From the NCBI GenBank assembly GCA_040510375.1, contig JBEVJC010000015.1, positions 45,004 through 109,003 on the forward strand: a DNA stretch of 64,000 nucleotides. Reading direction: 5' to 3'. This DNA is from JBEVJC01 sp040510375 (GTDB taxonomy: Bacteria; Bacteroidota; Bacteroidia; Chitinophagales; Chitinophagaceae). Below are positions 26,107-35,884 of the stretch, piece after piece. The position numbers were made by a program, and so were the translations under genes. Below the pieces are notes generated by a model, which ran no database searches, was not told the origin of the DNA, and worked only from the letters and a program-made list of their open reading frames with translations. Each line of letters begins with the position of its first letter. Position 1 is the stretch's first letter.

Positions 26107-28245
26107 CTAGTAGATCTTGCCCCTGTTATCCTTAATTGTAGCGGCTTCCATCAGGGCCTCCTGCGGATAAGCACCGCGTAGTTTTTGCTGCTCATACCTG
26201 GATCTGCGCTGTTCAGCCACATTTGCATCGCCGATAGAAGTTGCACTTACATTGTCCACCCGGATCACATAAACACCATTACTTCCTTCCAGTGCAGTGG
26301 TGAGTACCTTTCCTTTATTAGCCGGATTGAATGCTGCACCGACCACCCTTGGCTCAGAAGCAAGGATCGGTGAAGTGGTATTGGTCATCCGGATACTGTC
26401 AGCAACTTCAATCTGTTTGCCACCCAGTTTAGCAGCCACCGCTTCAAGAGTAGTAATAGTACCAATCTTTTTAATAATCAGTTCTGCTTTTTTATGATTG
26501 CGGAGTAATGGTTCTACCGCAAAGCGTGCTTTCGCAGGCGACTGTGTTCCTTTTTCGTTGATCTCCGTAACAATGGCTACTACATAATCATCACCCACTC
26601 TTTCCGGTGCAAGTACTTCACCAAGTTTTGCCGCATAGATATTACGTACAAACGGCCTGGATAATCCAAGACCTGAAACCTGTGCCGCATTTGGTGCGAT
26701 ATCACTTGCAATAGCTTTTACTTTTCCGCTATTCTTCAATTGCTGCATATTGGCATCAAACTCTTTCTGGTTTTTAGTCCGGGCAGCAAATGCAGTTGCT
26801 TCATTCGATGCGTTGGCATCAGTCTGGCTGCTGGCTTCAATTGGTTGTGTAATGTATGCGATCTTATAAGCTGGTGAATTACCAACAGAGGAAAGGATCT
26901 CAATATAGTGGGTACCGAATTCGGTCTTCACTATTCCCTTTGAACCTACCGGATTGCTGAAAATATATTCATTGAATTCGGGAACCATTGCGCCCGCCAA
27001 TATCTTTTCGTACCTGCCTCCATTGGCAATACTACCCTCGTCGGTCGAAAATTTCTGCAGGAGGGTATCGAAATTCGAACCGCCAGCAATCGCCAGGCGG
27101 ATACTGTCGGCCAGTTTGAAAGCTGTTGCTGAATCGCGGATCTGAACCGGTTGCCTTGTCTGTGGATCAGCTACAGTAGTTCCTACCAGGATATGGCGGA
27201 CAGTAACTGAATCCGGCTGCGATTTTACACCGATCATTTTTGCAAGGGCAAACGAACCACCATCGAGGTAAGGTCCATAAGTAGCGCCAACAGGGAGTTT
27301 CAGAATAGAATCCTTTAAAGGCACCTGGATCCTGTTACCATTTATATGACCGTTATAAAAGTTTTGTACACCCTGTGTTTGCAGGAATTGTTTGATATCA
27401 GCGGTTGTATCCAGTCCCGGTTTAAACTCCATCACCTTGGCTCTCGCCTCAGCAGTATCAGTTGCTGTTGGTAATGCACTGAATGTTACATATGCGATGC
27501 TGCGCGATTCTTCCTGTTTGAATTCCTTTTTATGTTTGCTGATGTAATCTTTTATTTCCTCATCGGTGATCTTCACGCTGCTGTCAGGAATACTGGTATA
27601 AAAATCACGAACCAGTGATACATTGGCAATCTGGCTATTGTCAGCAATCTGTTTTTCTACCAGCCATTTAGGATAGTTGGTACTGGTTACCAGTAATGAA
27701 TTGTATTTCTCATTCAGGCGAATCAGTTCCAGTTGATCAACATAGGTAGCAAACTGCGCTTTCTGATCAGCCGATCCGGTCTTCATCAGGTTATCAATCT
27801 GCTGTTTGGCAAGTGTTGCGTTGTACTGTCCCGTTGCCGGATCAGTAAATTGCTGTTTGAGATCCTGCGGAGGATTAGGTCCGTAAAGAATATCACCCAA
27901 CTCCCTTTTCCCAATCATCATCCCCAGCTTATTCAGTTCAGAACTGATAAGTAAACGACCCACTTCCTGATTCCAGGTTTGTTCGATTGCCTGCTGATCA
28001 AGTGCAGCACCGGAACCATAACCCTGCTGACTCATGTAGTCCTTGGTCTGGTCCACTCGTTTCTGGAAGCTTACATATTCAATGGTTTCACCATTCACTT
28101 TGCCCACATCCCTTGAACCTGACCCGTTGAATAGGCTTCCACCATTCTCAAAGGCAAGCATAACCACAAAGGTTATCAGGGCGAGGGCGATGATCACCGC
28201 CATTAGTTTTGCATACTTTTCCTGGATCGACTGAATTACTGACAT
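26107..28245 (-). CDS. PpiD/SurA-like periplasmic peptidyl-prolyl isomerase
   Basis: A 712-residue protein with one N-terminal membrane anchor (about residues 13-31) followed by a SurA-N-like helical chaperone domain and at least one parvulin domain (VTVRHILVGT, later NGGRYEKILAGAMVPEFNEYIF and TEFGTHYIEIL). The layout matches PpiD, which sits at the inner membrane and helps newly exported proteins fold. The gene appears monocistronic, with a good promoter upstream and a hairpin downstream. Confidence 0.9.
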   Translation of the reverse strand: MSVIQSIQEKYAKLMAVIIALALITFVVMLAFENGGSLFNGSGSRDVGKVNGETIEYVSFQKRVDQTKDYMSQQGYGSGAALDQQAIEQTWNQEVGRLLISSELNKLGMMIGKRELGDILYGPNPPQDLKQQFTDPATGQYNATLAKQQIDNLMKTGSADQKAQFATYVDQLELIRLNEKYNSLLVTSTNYPKWLVEKQIADNSQIANVSLVRDFYTSIPDSSVKITDEEIKDYISKHKKEFKQEESRSIAYVTFSALPTATDTAEARAKVMEFKPGLDTTADIKQFLQTQGVQNFYNGHINGNRIQVPLKDSILKLPVGATYGPYLDGGSFALAKMIGVKSQPDSVTVRHILVGTTVADPQTRQPVQIRDSATAFKLADSIRLAIAGGSNFDTLLQKFSTDEGSIANGGRYEKILAGAMVPEFNEYIFSNPVGSKGIVKTEFGTHYIEILSSVGNSPAYKIAYITQPIEASSQTDANASNEATAFAARTKNQKEFDANMQQLKNSGKVKAIASDIAPNAAQVSGLGLSRPFVRNIYAAKLGEVLAPERVGDDYVVAIVTEINEKGTQSPAKARFAVEPLLRNHKKAELIIKKIGTITTLEAVAAKLGGKQIEVADSIRMTNTTSPILASEPRVVGAAFNPANKGKVLTTALEGSNGVYVIRVDNVSATSIGDANVAEQRRSRYEQQKLRGAYPQEALMEAATIKDNRGKIY

Positions 28246-28275
28246 AATAATATGTAGGGTTTAAAAAAGGGATGG

Positions 28276-28306
28276 CAAAAATAGGGGAATTATGCTTATG
28301 AACAAA
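28276..28306 (-). promoter_or_regulatory. Bacteroidota-type promoter of the PpiD/SurA-like gene
   Basis: On the minus strand TTTG (28306-28303) is followed by 19 bases and then TATTTTTG (28283-28276), an exact match to TTTG-N19-TAnnTTTG. The box lies 31 bases before the ATG at 28245. A DnaA-box-like site (28308-28316) abuts the -33 element. Confidence 0.65.
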
Positions 28307-28307
28307 T

Positions 28308-29020
28308 TGTGGAAAACCTTGCAAATTCGCTATAATAAAGCCCTTGCGTCTGTTTTTTGAACGTTTTTTTACTCAATTCTGTTGATTTTCCAAAAGCCTG
28401 GCCCGGTCAGCACCGACCAGACGCATATATATGATATAACATAAACCGTAAAACAGGCCCCGATCCTGTTAATAATCCTGAAATAGAACCAGCTACCGTC
28501 CTTTTTCCTTCACAATCCCCTCAAGTTTTTCCATTTTAACCATACGCAGAAAACAGCTTCACATTTTCATTAATTATTGAAAGAATGTTTTACGGTGTCT
28601 TATTATTTTTATTTTACATCCGTGTTTCGTGTTTTTTCACACATCACCCTGTTAATATCCTTGTTTTGGTGTTAATAACGCGGCGTGGAACGTTAGTATG
28701 AAAAAGAACTCTTGGCATGTAATTAACGTCCGGAGGTTAACAACCCCGATTCCGGTGACGATTTGCCAATTTGTTCTATCAGTATCCACATCCGCATTTT
28801 AAAAATAGTTCGTCTTTCTTTACCCAACCTTTCAAACACATCGATGTGGATAGTGTTATAAAACCAGCGCTGCTATTGATTCGTTAATGTGGATTAAGGA
28901 TGAAAAAATGTTAATAGCGGGAAAACAATATTTTTGCAGAATAAGTTTTCAACGAATCCACAGCTGTAATAATAATAAGTTCTTTTTTATAAAAATGTAT
29001 TAATACTATTAGTACTAAAG
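28308..29020. other. Candidate chromosomal origin: AT-rich gap with DnaA-box-like sites
   Basis: The 860-base gap between the foldase gene and nadA has no convincing gene. It contains five sites within one or two changes of the DnaA box TTATCCACA: TGTGGAAAA (28308), GTATCCACA (28782), TGTGGATAG (28845), TGTGGATTA (28888) and GAATCCACA (28954). The last four fall in 181 bases. A very AT-rich stretch follows (about 28979-29020), a possible unwinding element. A 12-base palindrome CACATCGATGTG (28837-28848) overlaps one box. Origin activity is inference; mnmG and parS-like sites 27 kb away agree with it. Confidence 0.5.
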
Positions 29021-29108
29021 AGAAAGCAAAAAAAGAAATTGTTTTGAAAAATCAACAAAGCTGTTGGAATATTGCTCTCTCGAAAAAAGGGCGACAAACA
29101 AACGGCAC

Positions 29109-30119
29109 ATGAACACAGAGATTTTTTCTTCCGCATCAGCGAATGTTGAGACAAAGGGTTTCCTCGATCTTGAACTTGATCCCGAGCTGGATCTCTTCGC
29201 GGAGATTGCCCGGATGAAGAAAGAAAAAAATGCAGTGGTACTGGCGCACTACTACCAGGAACCGGATATCCAGGATGTGGCGGATTATATCGGCGACAGT
29301 CTTGGGTTGGCCCAGCAGGCAGAGAAGACGGAGGCCGACATGATCGTGTTTGCCGGTGTGCACTTCATGGCGGAAACTGCCAAAATCCTGAACCCGGGAA
29401 AAAAAGTAGTTATACCTGACCTCAAGGCGGGTTGCTCGCTAAGCGATAGTTGTCCACCCCCGTTATTCAAAATGTTCAAGGACCAGCACCCGGATCACGT
29501 GGTGGTGAGTTACATCAACTGCAGTGCAGGCATCAAGGCGTTGAGTGATGTGATCGTTACCAGCAGCAACGCAAAAGTGATTGTAGAAAGTTTTCCGAAA
29601 GACCAGCCGATTATTTTTGCTCCCGATAAAAATCTCGGTGCATATATCAACAAAGTAACCGGAAGGAATATGTTACTCTGGAACGGAGCCTGCCAGGTTC
29701 ATGAGATCTTCAGCCAGGAAAAGATCAGCCGGTTGAAGATCCGTCATCCCAAAGCAAAACTTATTGCACATCCTGAATGTGAAGAACCAATTCTCCGGAT
29801 GGCAGATTATATCGGATCAACCACCGGACTGCTTAAGTACTCGCAGACCGACGATAGCCAGGAATATATTGTTGCAACGGAAACAGGGATCCTGCACCAG
29901 ATGATCAAGCTGAATCCTTACAAAACATTTATTCCTGCCCCTCCTGATAACAACTGTGCATGCAATGACTGCCCGCATATGAAAAGAAATACGCTGGAAA
30001 AAATTTATCTCTGCATGAAATATGAAATTCCGGCTATCCATATGGACGAGGATTTACGGCTTGCAGCGAGGAAACCAATTGACCGCATGCTTGAAATAAG
30101 CGCCAAGGCCGGTCTTTAA
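29109..30119 (+). CDS. nadA: Quinolinate synthase
   Basis: A 336-residue protein from the ATG at 29109. It keeps the 4Fe-4S ligand cysteines: Cys109 in LKAGCSLSDSC, Cys195 in NGACQVHE and the C-terminal NNCACNDCPHM cluster. Other active-site stretches are VLAHYYQEPDIQDVADYIGDSLGL and HPECEEP. NadA condenses iminoaspartate with dihydroxyacetone phosphate to make quinolinate, the first pyridine in NAD synthesis. nadB and nadC are absent here; nadD is at 57.6 kb. A GT39 gene follows after 10 bases. Confidence 0.95.
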   Translation: MNTEIFSSASANVETKGFLDLELDPELDLFAEIARMKKEKNAVVLAHYYQEPDIQDVADYIGDSLGLAQQAEKTEADMIVFAGVHFMAETAKILNPGKKVVIPDLKAGCSLSDSCPPPLFKMFKDQHPDHVVVSYINCSAGIKALSDVIVTSSNAKVIVESFPKDQPIIFAPDKNLGAYINKVTGRNMLLWNGACQVHEIFSQEKISRLKIRHPKAKLIAHPECEEPILRMADYIGSTTGLLKYSQTDDSQEYIVATETGILHQMIKLNPYKTFIPAPPDNNCACNDCPHMKRNTLEKIYLCMKYEIPAIHMDEDLRLAARKPIDRMLEISAKAGL

Positions 30120-30129
30120 ACCGAATGAC

Positions 30130-31827
30130 TTGAAACATTACAGCATCAATCTCGAGAGGGAAGACCTCACCCAGTATATTACCGGGTTCTTTTGCCTTTT
30201 TGTATACGCCGGGTCATTGATGTTCCCGCTGATGGATAAGGATGCCGCCCATCATGCCAATATAGCTTTACATATGCTGGAAACGAATGATTACGCCAGC
30301 CTGGTTGACCGTCAGCTTGATTACCTGGATAAACCTCATTTCCTGTTCTGGAGTTCGGCAATCAGTTTTAAGATTTTTGGGATAAACACATTTGCCCACC
30401 GCCTGCCGGCAATCCTGTTCGGGCTTGTTTCTATTTTCAGCGCCTATCGGCTGACCCTGCACCTTTCAAATAAAACTACTGCCAAGATAGCCGCCATCAT
30501 GCTGGCCACAGCTGAAGGTTTCATTATTTCCATCAATGATGCAAGGATGGAGACGCCACTGGCTTCTGCCATCATATTCGGACTTTGGCACCTGGTTGTA
30601 TATGTAGACAAACAGAAGTTCCTGAACCTGGTTTTTGCGGCTCTGGGGGCGGCAATTGCCTTTTCCACAAAGGGCTGGATAGGGGTGCTGATTATATTTA
30701 CTGCAGCTTTTTTTTATATACTTACTACCAGGAAATGGAGCATACTGGCCAACATGAAAACCTGGCTGTTTATACCGCTATTTTTCATTTTTATCTCTCC
30801 GGTATTGTATGCCTATTATCTTCAGTACGATCTGCATCCGGAGAAAAATATCCGGGGCATGACCAATATTTCCGGAATAAAATTCATTCTCTGGGACCAG
30901 AACTTTGAACGGTTTAAAGGGGATAGTTTCAGCAAAGGTGGCCGCAACAGCAGTTATGTTTTTCTTTACCATACTTTTTTATGGGCCTTCTTTCCCTGGT
31001 GTATAGCGGCATATATGGCCCTCCTGTTCTGGTTTAAAAGAATATTGGTTGGAAAGAAAATTAATAACCCGTTCAATTTTGCAGCACTTGCATTCGGATT
31101 GATACTGTTTACAATTTCGTTTTCCAAATTCAAGATGCCGCACTATATCTTCATGCTGCTGCCAATGGCTGCTGTATTCACTGCGCCCTATCTGCGGCTG
31201 ATCTTATCGTACCGGAAAGGTATCAGGTTCTTTTACGGATTACACCTGACCATCGGGATCCTTGTTGTGTTAGCGCTGCTTATTCTCAATTATTATTTTT
31301 TCCAGCCGCTTAACTGGTTTGTACAGGTGCTGGGCCCGCTCGCAATCATCGCGTTTATTTTATTTATGGTAAAAAAACAGGATAACCGTGCGCTGAAAGT
31401 TATATATACAGCTGTGTTTGCCCTGTTACTATTCAATTTTTTCCTTAATTATAATTTCTTTCCCAATCTGTTCAGATACCAGGGAGGAAATGAACTGGTA
31501 AAACTGATAGAAGAAAAAAAGCTGAAGCTGGATGACAACCAGATTGTTTTACTGGATAATAACGCGCATAGTTTTGACTTTTACCGCGGGACAAACCACC
31601 GGATTGCCGACCCCGTTCTTATGAAGCAGCAATACGACTCCCTGAAAGAAAATATTTTTCTTATCAATACACCGGTTGCCAACCAACTGATAGCTGATGG
31701 ATTTAAACTGGATACCATTGTCAGTCACCCCGACTACAATGTATCTACCATGAAATTAAAATTCCTTAACCCTTCTACACGGATTAGTAAAGTGGACACA
31801 ATAATGCTTGCCAGGATCTATAAATAA
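30130..31827 (+). CDS. GT39/ArnT-like membrane glycosyltransferase
   Basis: A 565-residue protein with many hydrophobic segments. The N-terminal periplasmic loop carries MDKDAAHHANIALHMLETNDY, where the acidic pair is typical of lipid-linked-sugar glycosyltransferases of the PMT/ArnT fold, and LDKPHFLFW matches the conserved KPPL-type motif. Later sections are hydrophobic with a small C-terminal soluble domain. It probably transfers a sugar from polyprenyl phosphate to a lipid or protein in the periplasm. The start is TTG at 30130; no in-frame ATG precedes it and the next one would delete the first helix. It is likely co-transcribed with nadA. Confidence 0.8.
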   Translation: MKHYSINLEREDLTQYITGFFCLFVYAGSLMFPLMDKDAAHHANIALHMLETNDYASLVDRQLDYLDKPHFLFWSSAISFKIFGINTFAHRLPAILFGLVSIFSAYRLTLHLSNKTTAKIAAIMLATAEGFIISINDARMETPLASAIIFGLWHLVVYVDKQKFLNLVFAALGAAIAFSTKGWIGVLIIFTAAFFYILTTRKWSILANMKTWLFIPLFFIFISPVLYAYYLQYDLHPEKNIRGMTNISGIKFILWDQNFERFKGDSFSKGGRNSSYVFLYHTFLWAFFPWCIAAYMALLFWFKRILVGKKINNPFNFAALAFGLILFTISFSKFKMPHYIFMLLPMAAVFTAPYLRLILSYRKGIRFFYGLHLTIGILVVLALLILNYYFFQPLNWFVQVLGPLAIIAFILFMVKKQDNRALKVIYTAVFALLLFNFFLNYNFFPNLFRYQGGNELVKLIEEKKLKLDDNQIVLLDNNAHSFDFYRGTNHRIADPVLMKQQYDSLKENIFLINTPVANQLIADGFKLDTIVSHPDYNVSTMKLKFLNPSTRISKVDTIMLARIYK

Positions 31828-31847
31828 TTAGCTGGTTTTTTAAAATA

Positions 31848-32522
31848 TCAGGAACCAGTTTTCCGGAAGATTTCTTTATTCTTTGGATAAAGTACGATGA
31901 GGAAAAATAGCAAGGCAATTCCAGCCTCGAGTATTTCCGCCCTTTTGCCATGACGGATTATCTCGGTTAATACAAATAATAATCCTATTGAAATAATCTG
32001 GTACAGTCGCGGTATCATTATTCCGCTCCTGTTTATAAACTTACGAAAGCCTTCTTTGGAATTATATAGAAGCGGAAATACCAGAAGATAGATTGCAAGT
32101 ACCAGCACAAGACCAATTGAAAAGATAATTTTATTAAGCTTTACACCGTCCACAATCAGGTTGTGGAAATTGGTTTCTCCCTGTGCATTGTTTTCTATAA
32201 AAAATTCGGAGCTCTTTACACCCAGGATACGCTGCCCCCAGGAAATTTCCTCTCCCGCTGCGGCAAACATCAGCAGGCCGAGACCAAGTACCACCAGTAA
32301 AAACCACCAGTGCCGTTCTTTCCTTAATTTAAAGAACCGGGCTATCGACACCGCAGATCCAAGAAGCAAACCAAGTACCGTCAGCCATTCAACTGAGCCG
32401 TCCTCTTCTGTGTAAATCACAAACGCGTCGACATTAGTGTAAAATAGATAGATCCCGACTGCAATAATTACGGCCACTAAAACGAGGATCAGTTTTTCGG
32501 TAATGGATAATTTTGACTGCAT
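31848..32522 (-). CDS. Uncharacterised multi-helix membrane protein with GEEISWGQR motif
   Basis: A 224-residue protein with six or so hydrophobic segments. It is not a family I can name. The most distinctive stretch is AAAGEEISWGQRILGV, followed by SSEFFIENNAQGETNFHNL, which looks like a conserved polar site at the membrane face, since it mixes charged residues, His and Trp in an otherwise hydrophobic protein. It converges on the GT39 gene, with 20 bases between the stops. Confidence 0.7.
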   Translation of the reverse strand: MQSKLSITEKLILVLVAVIIAVGIYLFYTNVDAFVIYTEEDGSVEWLTVLGLLLGSAVSIARFFKLRKERHWWFLLVVLGLGLLMFAAAGEEISWGQRILGVKSSEFFIENNAQGETNFHNLIVDGVKLNKIIFSIGLVLVLAIYLLVFPLLYNSKEGFRKFINRSGIMIPRLYQIISIGLLFVLTEIIRHGKRAEILEAGIALLFFLIVLYPKNKEIFRKTGS

Positions 32523-32560
32523 AGAAATAGATTATCAGATGCAAAGATGGGAAGTTCAGC

Positions 32561-33709
32561 TTAAAGGCGGGACAGTTTTTCTACGGCCGCCTCCAGTGTA
32601 TCTGCTTTTTTGGCAAAACAGAACCGGAGCACATGGTTATCGGTGCCTTCTTTATAAAATGCGGAAACAGGAATGGTGGCCACTTTGTATTCTTTGGTTA
32701 CACGCCTGGCAAACTCTATATCCGGTTCGTCGCTGATCCTGTTGTATTTCCCGCAGATAAAGTAACTCCCAAAACTTTCCAGCAGGTCAAACCGCGTGTT
32801 GGCCATAAGTGATTTGAAATAATCCCGTTTCTCCTGGAGGAAATTGCCTAGTGACAGATATGATTCTTTTTTTTGCAGGAAGCCGGCAAGGGCTACCTGT
32901 GAAGGTGAATGGCAGGAGAAGCAATTGTATTGGTGTACTTTCCTGAATTCATTCATAAACGCGGCATTGGAAATACAGTATCCCAGCTTCCAGCCAGTAC
33001 AATGATAAACTTTACCAAAGGAGAAGCAGACAAAACTACGTTCCATCAGGTCGGGATACTTTAATACACTTTCGTGCGGGATACCGTCGTAGATTAAATG
33101 TTCATACACTTCATCACTCACGATGATGATCTGTGTTCCATGGACAATCTTCCTTAATTCTTCCATATCAAACGCCCTGAGAACCGCACCGGTTGGGTTG
33201 TGTGGGCTGTTGATCATTATTACCCTTGTACGGGGTGTGATGGATTGACGTACCAGTTGCCAGTCGATCGAATAATCAGGATACCTCAACGGTAACCGGA
33301 TTGCTATTGCTCCATTTGTTTCAATATTGGGAATATAACTGTCATAGGCAGGTTCAAATACAATTACTTCGTCACCTTTTTGCAATACAGCTGTGAGCGC
33401 GGTATAAATAGCATAGGTGCCACCAGGTGTAATGGTAATATCCGTTACCGGATCTGGTTGCGTACCATAAAGAAATTGCACTTTCCCGCTGATGGCTTCA
33501 CGCAGGGGGAGGTAGCCCTGCATGGGCACATATTGATTATAACCGTCGTTCATTGCCTTATCAACCAGCTCAATTAATTCTTCATTCATTGGAAAATCCG
33601 GGAAGCCCTGTCCGAGGTTCACGGCGTTATGCTCAGTTGCCAGGCCACTCATTACTGTAAAAATGGTGGTGCCAACGTCTGGTAATTTAGATTGTATAAC
33701 GGGGGTCAT
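32561..33709 (-). CDS. PLP-dependent aminotransferase, methionine/kynurenine type (YbdL-like)
   Basis: A 382-residue fold-type I aminotransferase. It has the N-terminal VNLGQGFPDFP, NSPHNPTG (168-175), SDEVYEHLIYDG, and the PLP lysine at 233 in SFGKVYHCTGWKLGY. The HCTGWK context is typical of YbdL-like methionine aminotransferases and kynurenine aminotransferase/glutamine transaminase K. With the omega-amidase at 15.8 kb it could complete a salvage of methionine's keto acid (inference). It overlaps the YjbR gene by four bases (ATGA). Confidence 0.9.
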   Translation of the reverse strand: MTPVIQSKLPDVGTTIFTVMSGLATEHNAVNLGQGFPDFPMNEELIELVDKAMNDGYNQYVPMQGYLPLREAISGKVQFLYGTQPDPVTDITITPGGTYAIYTALTAVLQKGDEVIVFEPAYDSYIPNIETNGAIAIRLPLRYPDYSIDWQLVRQSITPRTRVIMINSPHNPTGAVLRAFDMEELRKIVHGTQIIIVSDEVYEHLIYDGIPHESVLKYPDLMERSFVCFSFGKVYHCTGWKLGYCISNAAFMNEFRKVHQYNCFSCHSPSQVALAGFLQKKESYLSLGNFLQEKRDYFKSLMANTRFDLLESFGSYFICGKYNRISDEPDIEFARRVTKEYKVATIPVSAFYKEGTDNHVLRFCFAKKADTLEAAVEKLSRL

Positions 33710-34053
33710 TTTTTCTTTTTGGCGGTTGATTTGGATTTACCTGCTACCAGGTCATATGAATGATCAATCCACTCACGTAACAACTTATCAGATACACTTC
33801 CGTCAACGACAATAGTATTCCAGTGTTGTTTGTTCATATGGAAACCGGGTGTTACGGACGGATATTCTTCCCTTAATAAAACAGCTTTTTGCGGATCACA
33901 TTTTACATTGAAGCTGAGCGGTTCATTGTCGAGTCCAACCAACAGGTAAATTTTACCGTTAATCTTGAACACCAGTGTATCCGGACCAAATGGAAGCTCT
34001 TCGGTAGTTCCTTCTTTTGACAGGCAGTATTCACGTAGTGATTCAATATGCAT
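33706..34053 (-). CDS. MmcQ/YjbR-family protein
   Basis: A 115-residue protein with the CyaY-like fold pattern of the YjbR family: KEGTTEELPFGPDTLVFKINGKIYLLV near the start, then SFNVKCDPQKAVLLREEYPSV, and HMNKQHWNTIVVDGSV. The C-terminus is basic (KSKSTAKKKK), which may aid nucleic-acid binding. Some members are described as DNA-binding, but function is unclear. It sits in a tight five-gene minus-strand run from kdsD to the aminotransferase. Confidence 0.82.
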   Translation of the reverse strand: MHIESLREYCLSKEGTTEELPFGPDTLVFKINGKIYLLVGLDNEPLSFNVKCDPQKAVLLREEYPSVTPGFHMNKQHWNTIVVDGSVSDKLLREWIDHSYDLVAGKSKSTAKKKK

Positions 34054-34055
34054 GA

Positions 34056-34775
34056 CTATTTTATTTCGATACGTTCATAATCAATAAGCGGTTCACCCTG
34101 CATGCGCAGCAGGATCTGTATCACCGTGACTACATCTTTCTGGCAGTAGGTGACAATACGCTCAAGGTTTTTTTCTATCCAGTACACCTGCCACACCAAA
34201 CTGCCGTCAATATCATCCTTTGGTGTGGGTACATTAAGTGCATGCGCCAGGAGATTGAGTGAGGTGAAATTTTTATACTCTCCAAACTTCCAGAGTTCAA
34301 GTGTGTCGATATGATTTACTTCCCATGGTTTCTTTCCCGCGATATTAAGGATTGGCGGGATGTTCAGGCCAAGGATCAGCATTCGCCTGCAGAGATAGGG
34401 GAAGTCAAAATTCTTCCCGTTATGGGCACAGAGGAATCTGGGTTCGGGTGCTGACCATTTCAGCAACATGTCGGTAAAATCACGGAGTACTATTTTTTCG
34501 TCGTGACCCCGGAACGATTTGATCACTATTTTCCTTGCAGGTCCATTACCCTGGATTACTCCGCAGCTAATACAGATGATCCTGCCAAATTCAGCATAGA
34601 TGCCGGCATTTGGATATACGGTCGACTCTGTTTCATTTTCTTTTCCCCTGTTCAGTTGTGCCGCCTTTATATTCCAGAGAGGTTTCCAGTCGTCCGGTAC
34701 ATCCTCATAAGAAGCATACTGGGGAACGGTTTCAATATCAAGGAACATAATATTTGTAAGCGGGTAGGGCAGCAT
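34056..34775 (-). CDS. 3'-5' exonuclease related to B-family polymerase proofreading domains
   Basis: A 239-residue DEDD-type nuclease. The first motif is FLDIET (Asp13 and Glu15), the second is LCAHNGKNFDFPYL, with Asp in FDFPYL, and the C-terminal motif contains YCQKDVVTVIQILLRM. It is a stand-alone relative of the PolB exonuclease domain common in Bacteroidota. It probably trims DNA or RNA 3' ends; the pathway is unknown. It overlaps the guanylyltransferase gene by one base and leaves two bases before the YjbR gene. Confidence 0.83.
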   Translation of the reverse strand: MLPYPLTNIMFLDIETVPQYASYEDVPDDWKPLWNIKAAQLNRGKENETESTVYPNAGIYAEFGRIICISCGVIQGNGPARKIVIKSFRGHDEKIVLRDFTDMLLKWSAPEPRFLCAHNGKNFDFPYLCRRMLILGLNIPPILNIAGKKPWEVNHIDTLELWKFGEYKNFTSLNLLAHALNVPTPKDDIDGSLVWQVYWIEKNLERIVTYCQKDVVTVIQILLRMQGEPLIDYERIEIK

Positions 34776-35857
34776 CAGAGGTGTTTGTCTCCTTTATTCC
34801 TTTTCACTTCGGCCACATATTCTTTAATGTCCTGCTCTTTTTCTTTCTGGCAGATCATAAGGACATCTTTTGTATCAACGATGATATAATTTTCCAGGCC
34901 CTGCAGTAGTACGAGTTTATGATCCGGAACATGGATCATACAATTCTCCGAATCAATTACCATTACATTGTTACCGGCAACAGCATTCTTAAAATAGTCC
35001 TTTTCCATATTTTCCCAGGCGCTGTTCCAGGTTCCCAGATCACTCCATCCGAAACTGGCAGGAATCACATACACGTTTTCGGCCTGTTCCATAATACCGA
35101 AGTCGATTGAGATATTGGTACACTGGGGATAAATGCGATCAATAGCCTCGCGTTCTTCGGCGGTATTAAACTTATCTTTTTCCGCCGCGAATACATCAAA
35201 CATTTCGGGCAGGAATTTTTCAAATGCATCAAGGATGTTTTTCACCTTCCAGGTAAAAATGCCGGCGTTCCAAAGGAAATCACCGCTGGATATGAAGGTC
35301 TTTGCCAGTTCAATATTTGGCTTTTCCGTGAAGGTCTTTACCTTATATACATTGGGTGCGGCTTCAGGAAGTTCATGCTGGATATAACCATAACCGGTAT
35401 TGGGATGTGTTGGTTTGATACCGATTGTAACCAGGGCATTGACATGATCAACAAATTCGAATGCGGCGTTGGCAGTCTGGATAAAACCTTCAGGGTCGAG
35501 GATCAGGTGGTCGGCCGGTGCTGCAATCATCAGTGCTTCCGGATCCTTCTGCATCAGCTTGAACGCGATATAGGCAATACAGGGTGCTGTATTTTTTCGG
35601 GATGGTTCGGCGAGGATATTGTCGGCCGGGGTTTCGGGCAGCTGTTCGGCTACCGTACTTACATATTCGTTCGAGGTAATGATGTATATGTTTTCAACAG
35701 GCACCAGTTTTTTATACCGCTCGAATGTTTGCTGGATCAGTGTCTGTCCGGTTCCTAGTATGTCCAGGAATTGTTTGGGATGATTGGTGCGGCTGATAGG
35801 CCAGAAACGACTACCGATCCCTCCGGCCATGATGGCCACATAATGATGTTTGTTCAT
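34775..35857 (-). CDS. Mannose-1-phosphate guanylyltransferase
   Basis: A 360-residue nucleotidyltransferase with the signature MAGGIGSRFWPISR and HPKQF at the N-terminus, plus AAPADHLI and FTEKPNIELA in the catalytic domain. It makes GDP-mannose from mannose-1-phosphate and GTP, for polysaccharides and GDP-fucose. Its length fits the type without the fused isomerase domain of longer ManC proteins. The gene starts 27 bases after kdsD ends and is tightly packed with the exonuclease gene. Confidence 0.9.
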   Translation of the reverse strand: MNKHHYVAIMAGGIGSRFWPISRTNHPKQFLDILGTGQTLIQQTFERYKKLVPVENIYIITSNEYVSTVAEQLPETPADNILAEPSRKNTAPCIAYIAFKLMQKDPEALMIAAPADHLILDPEGFIQTANAAFEFVDHVNALVTIGIKPTHPNTGYGYIQHELPEAAPNVYKVKTFTEKPNIELAKTFISSGDFLWNAGIFTWKVKNILDAFEKFLPEMFDVFAAEKDKFNTAEEREAIDRIYPQCTNISIDFGIMEQAENVYVIPASFGWSDLGTWNSAWENMEKDYFKNAVAGNNVMVIDSENCMIHVPDHKLVLLQGLENYIIVDTKDVLMICQKEKEQDIKEYVAEVKRNKGDKHL

Positions 35858-35884
35858 AATTCGGTCGCTGTTCTATATAAGTTA

